This document shows, one piece after another, positions 62,516 through 64,000 of a stretch of 64,000 nt of DNA (its first letter is position 1; each line of letters starts with the position of its first letter). Made by a program: the position numbers and the translations under genes. The notes beneath the pieces were generated by a model. The model was not told the DNA's origin. It worked only from the letters and a program-made list of their open reading frames with translations, and ran no database searches. The stretch is taken from contig JAJOZX010012230.1 in the NCBI GenBank assembly GCA_023014485.1, positions 41,579-105,578 on the forward strand, written 5' to 3'. The DNA is from Bathynomus jamesi (taxonomy: Eukaryota > Arthropoda > Malacostraca > Isopoda > Cirolanidae).

Positions 62516-64000
62516 ATGGCAACCAGAGGGTGTGTAAATAGCTCGAACATTTTCTGTTATATTTGTGGAAAACTTACTGTGAAAAAACAAAGGCGAGATA
62601 TTACAGACTTCGTCAAGAAAGCATACTATGCGTACTTCGGAATGAAACTTGGGGATCAAGACAAATCATGGGCTCCACATAAAATTTGCAGTGTTTGTGT
62701 TGAACAACTTAGACTGTGGAGTAAAGGTAAAAAGGATTCCTTTACCTTTTGGGATTCCAATGGTCTGGCGTGAGCCTAGAAATCACAGCAATGACTGCTC
62801 TTTTTGTTCATGTAACGTGCAAGGCTACAATATTAAAAATAAAAAGAAAATTTCTTATCCAAACTTTGTCTGCTATAAGACCTGTTGCTCATGGACCTGG
62901 TATACCTGTACCTACTAAACCAAATACTCTTGATATAACTATAACCATCTGATTCGATGTCTAATGACGATGGAAACGATGATATTGATTGTTTTCAAAC
63001 TGAAACATCTGGTGAACCCCAATTGTTTACACAAAGTGAACTTAATGATTTAGTAAGAGATTTGAGTCTCCCGAAGGATTCTTCAGAGATTTTGGGATCC
63101 AGACTTCGTGCAAAGAACTTGTTCTCCCGGGACGTCATTTTACTGGTACAGAAATCGAGAAAAAGAATTCATCCAATTTTTTTCTCAAGAAAATTCACTG
63201 GTATATTGCAACAATATTTTGGAACTAATACTTAAGCTAGGCGCTGCAGTCTATGATCCAAATGAGTGGAGACTTTTCATTGATTCCTCCAAAAGAAGTC
63301 TAAAAGGCGTCCTCCTTCACAACGGTAACTTGTATGCATCTGTTCCTGTGGCTCATTCGGTTCACTTGAAGGAAACGTACGAAAATTTTGAGCTTCTTCT
63401 AGCTAAGGTTAAATACAAAGAACACGGTTAGCTACTTTGTGGAGACTTAAAAGTGATTTGTATGTTGTTAGGTCAACAACCAGGTCATACGAAGTTCCTA
63501 TGTTTTTTGTGTGAATGGGATAGCTGAGCCAAGAACTCGGCACTGGATAAAAAAGGAATGGCCACGCAGTCAACCTGACACCTGGTTCTAAAAACATTCA
63601 ACGTGAAAGTTTGGTTGACGCGAAGAAAGTCCTTTTACCTCCGCTTCACATAAAATTGGGCTTGATGAAGCAATTTGTTAAGGCCTTGGACGAAGATGGA
63701 GATTGTTTTAAGTATTGTGTGGTAAATTCCCAACTCTTTTTGGAAGCAAAATTGAAAGAAGAAATTTTCGTTGGTCCCCAGATTAGAAAACTGACTTTGG
63801 ATGAACGCTTTGAAAGAACAATGAACAATCTTGAAAAAGAACGTGGCTTGCTTTTAAGGATGTTATCCAGCAAATTTTTTGGGGAACCACAAGGACCCAA
63901 ATTACCAAAACATCATTGTGAACAACATGCTAAATGAGGTTCAAAGGTGGGTGTAATACGAGTTTAAAATTACATTTCTTACATTCACACTTGGATTACT
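62516..64000 (+). pseudogene. unassigned zinc-finger-like gene family, copy 2 (intronless, runs off window)
   Basis: ATG 62516 (MATRGCVNSSNIFCYICGK). CxxC pairs FCYICG and ICSVCVEQL; DFVKKAYYAYFGMKLGDQDK; shift near 62738; PFGIPMVWREPRNHSND; SFCSCNVQG; shift near 62865; RPVAHGPGIPVP; shift near 62945; SELNDLVRDLSLPKDSSEIL; shift near 63110; WRLFIDSSKRSLKGVLLHNG; VAHSVHLKETYENFELLLAK; stop; LLCGDLKVICMLLG, CFLCEWDS; LLPPLHIKLGLMKQFVKALD; GPQIRKLTLDERFE; C-terminal LHFLHSHLDY at the window end. Both intron positions of copy 1 are uninterrupted here, so copy 2 may be a retrocopy or copy 1 gained introns. Function unknown. Confidence 0.6.

Noticed and set aside
1..64000. tRNA genes, snRNA genes, histone or other conserved host genes
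   Set aside because: Looked for by motif; none convincing. Only 5S-like relics were seen.

Overview
This is an AT-rich animal (almost certainly arthropod) nuclear window made almost entirely of mobile elements and their wreckage. I see no complete host protein-coding gene. The organism call rests on the element mix: Tc1/mariner copies with an arthropod-type HTH/DDD transposase, hAT, Merlin, Penelope-like, RTE and Jockey/I-like retrotransposons, long (TA)n tracts, and two relics of a zinc-finger-like gene family of a kind I associate with arthropod genomes. Lineage below arthropod cannot be fixed from the sequence.

Layout. 0-2 kb: 3' end of a Penelope-like element (GIY-YIG domain plus a hammerhead-like RNA), then an internally deleted mariner. 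2.2-4.8 kb: degenerate spliced-looking copy of the unassigned gene family. 5.4-8.7 kb: a hAT-like non-autonomous element and a mariner deletion derivative. 10.2-12.6 kb: tandem repeats leading into a 1.9-kb palindrome built from transposon ends. 13.1-13.3 kb: TTAA-flanked MITE. 13.5-16.8 kb: a 5'-truncated non-LTR retrotransposon. 16.9-18.7 kb: a Merlin transposon with its transposase split by a hAT MITE. 19.3-22.5 kb: three C-terminal fragments of one non-LTR family. 22.5-25.75 kb: two Penelope-like copies facing each other, one split by a hAT. 27.1-29.8 kb: 5S-like relic and a cluster of Merlin-type MITEs. 30.4-31.6 kb: near-complete mariner with one stop. 32.4-36.9 kb: nested hAT/mariner non-autonomous elements. 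37.4-38.7 kb: 5S-like sequence and a palindromic mariner. 39.4-43.4 kb: two hAT elements, one carrying an apparently intact mariner transposase ORF. 43.5-47.5 kb: CACTA-type element, mariner copies and a Merlin-type element. 49.3-53.9 kb: mariner MITEs and a four-level nest (mariner, hAT, RTE, MITE). 54-57.5 kb: mariner remains and a 0.8-kb palindrome. 58.4-61.8 kb: hAT relic and a hAT carrying a mariner and a Merlin-type MITE. 62.4-64 kb: second copy of the unassigned gene family behind a near-ideal heat-shock-element/TATA promoter; it runs off the window end.

The genes do not form a pathway. What connects them is insertion history: target-site duplications (TA for mariners, 8 bp for hAT and Merlin types, TTAA, 3 bp for CACTA) can be read directly and give a relative order of events. 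The observations I rate highest are the perfect four-unit heat-shock element at 62.37 kb, the hammerhead-like cores in the Penelope elements, a group of Merlin-type elements sharing an inner motif but not their ends, and several long palindromes. Frameshifts, motif positions and residue spacings were read by eye; family names marked tentative need a database search.
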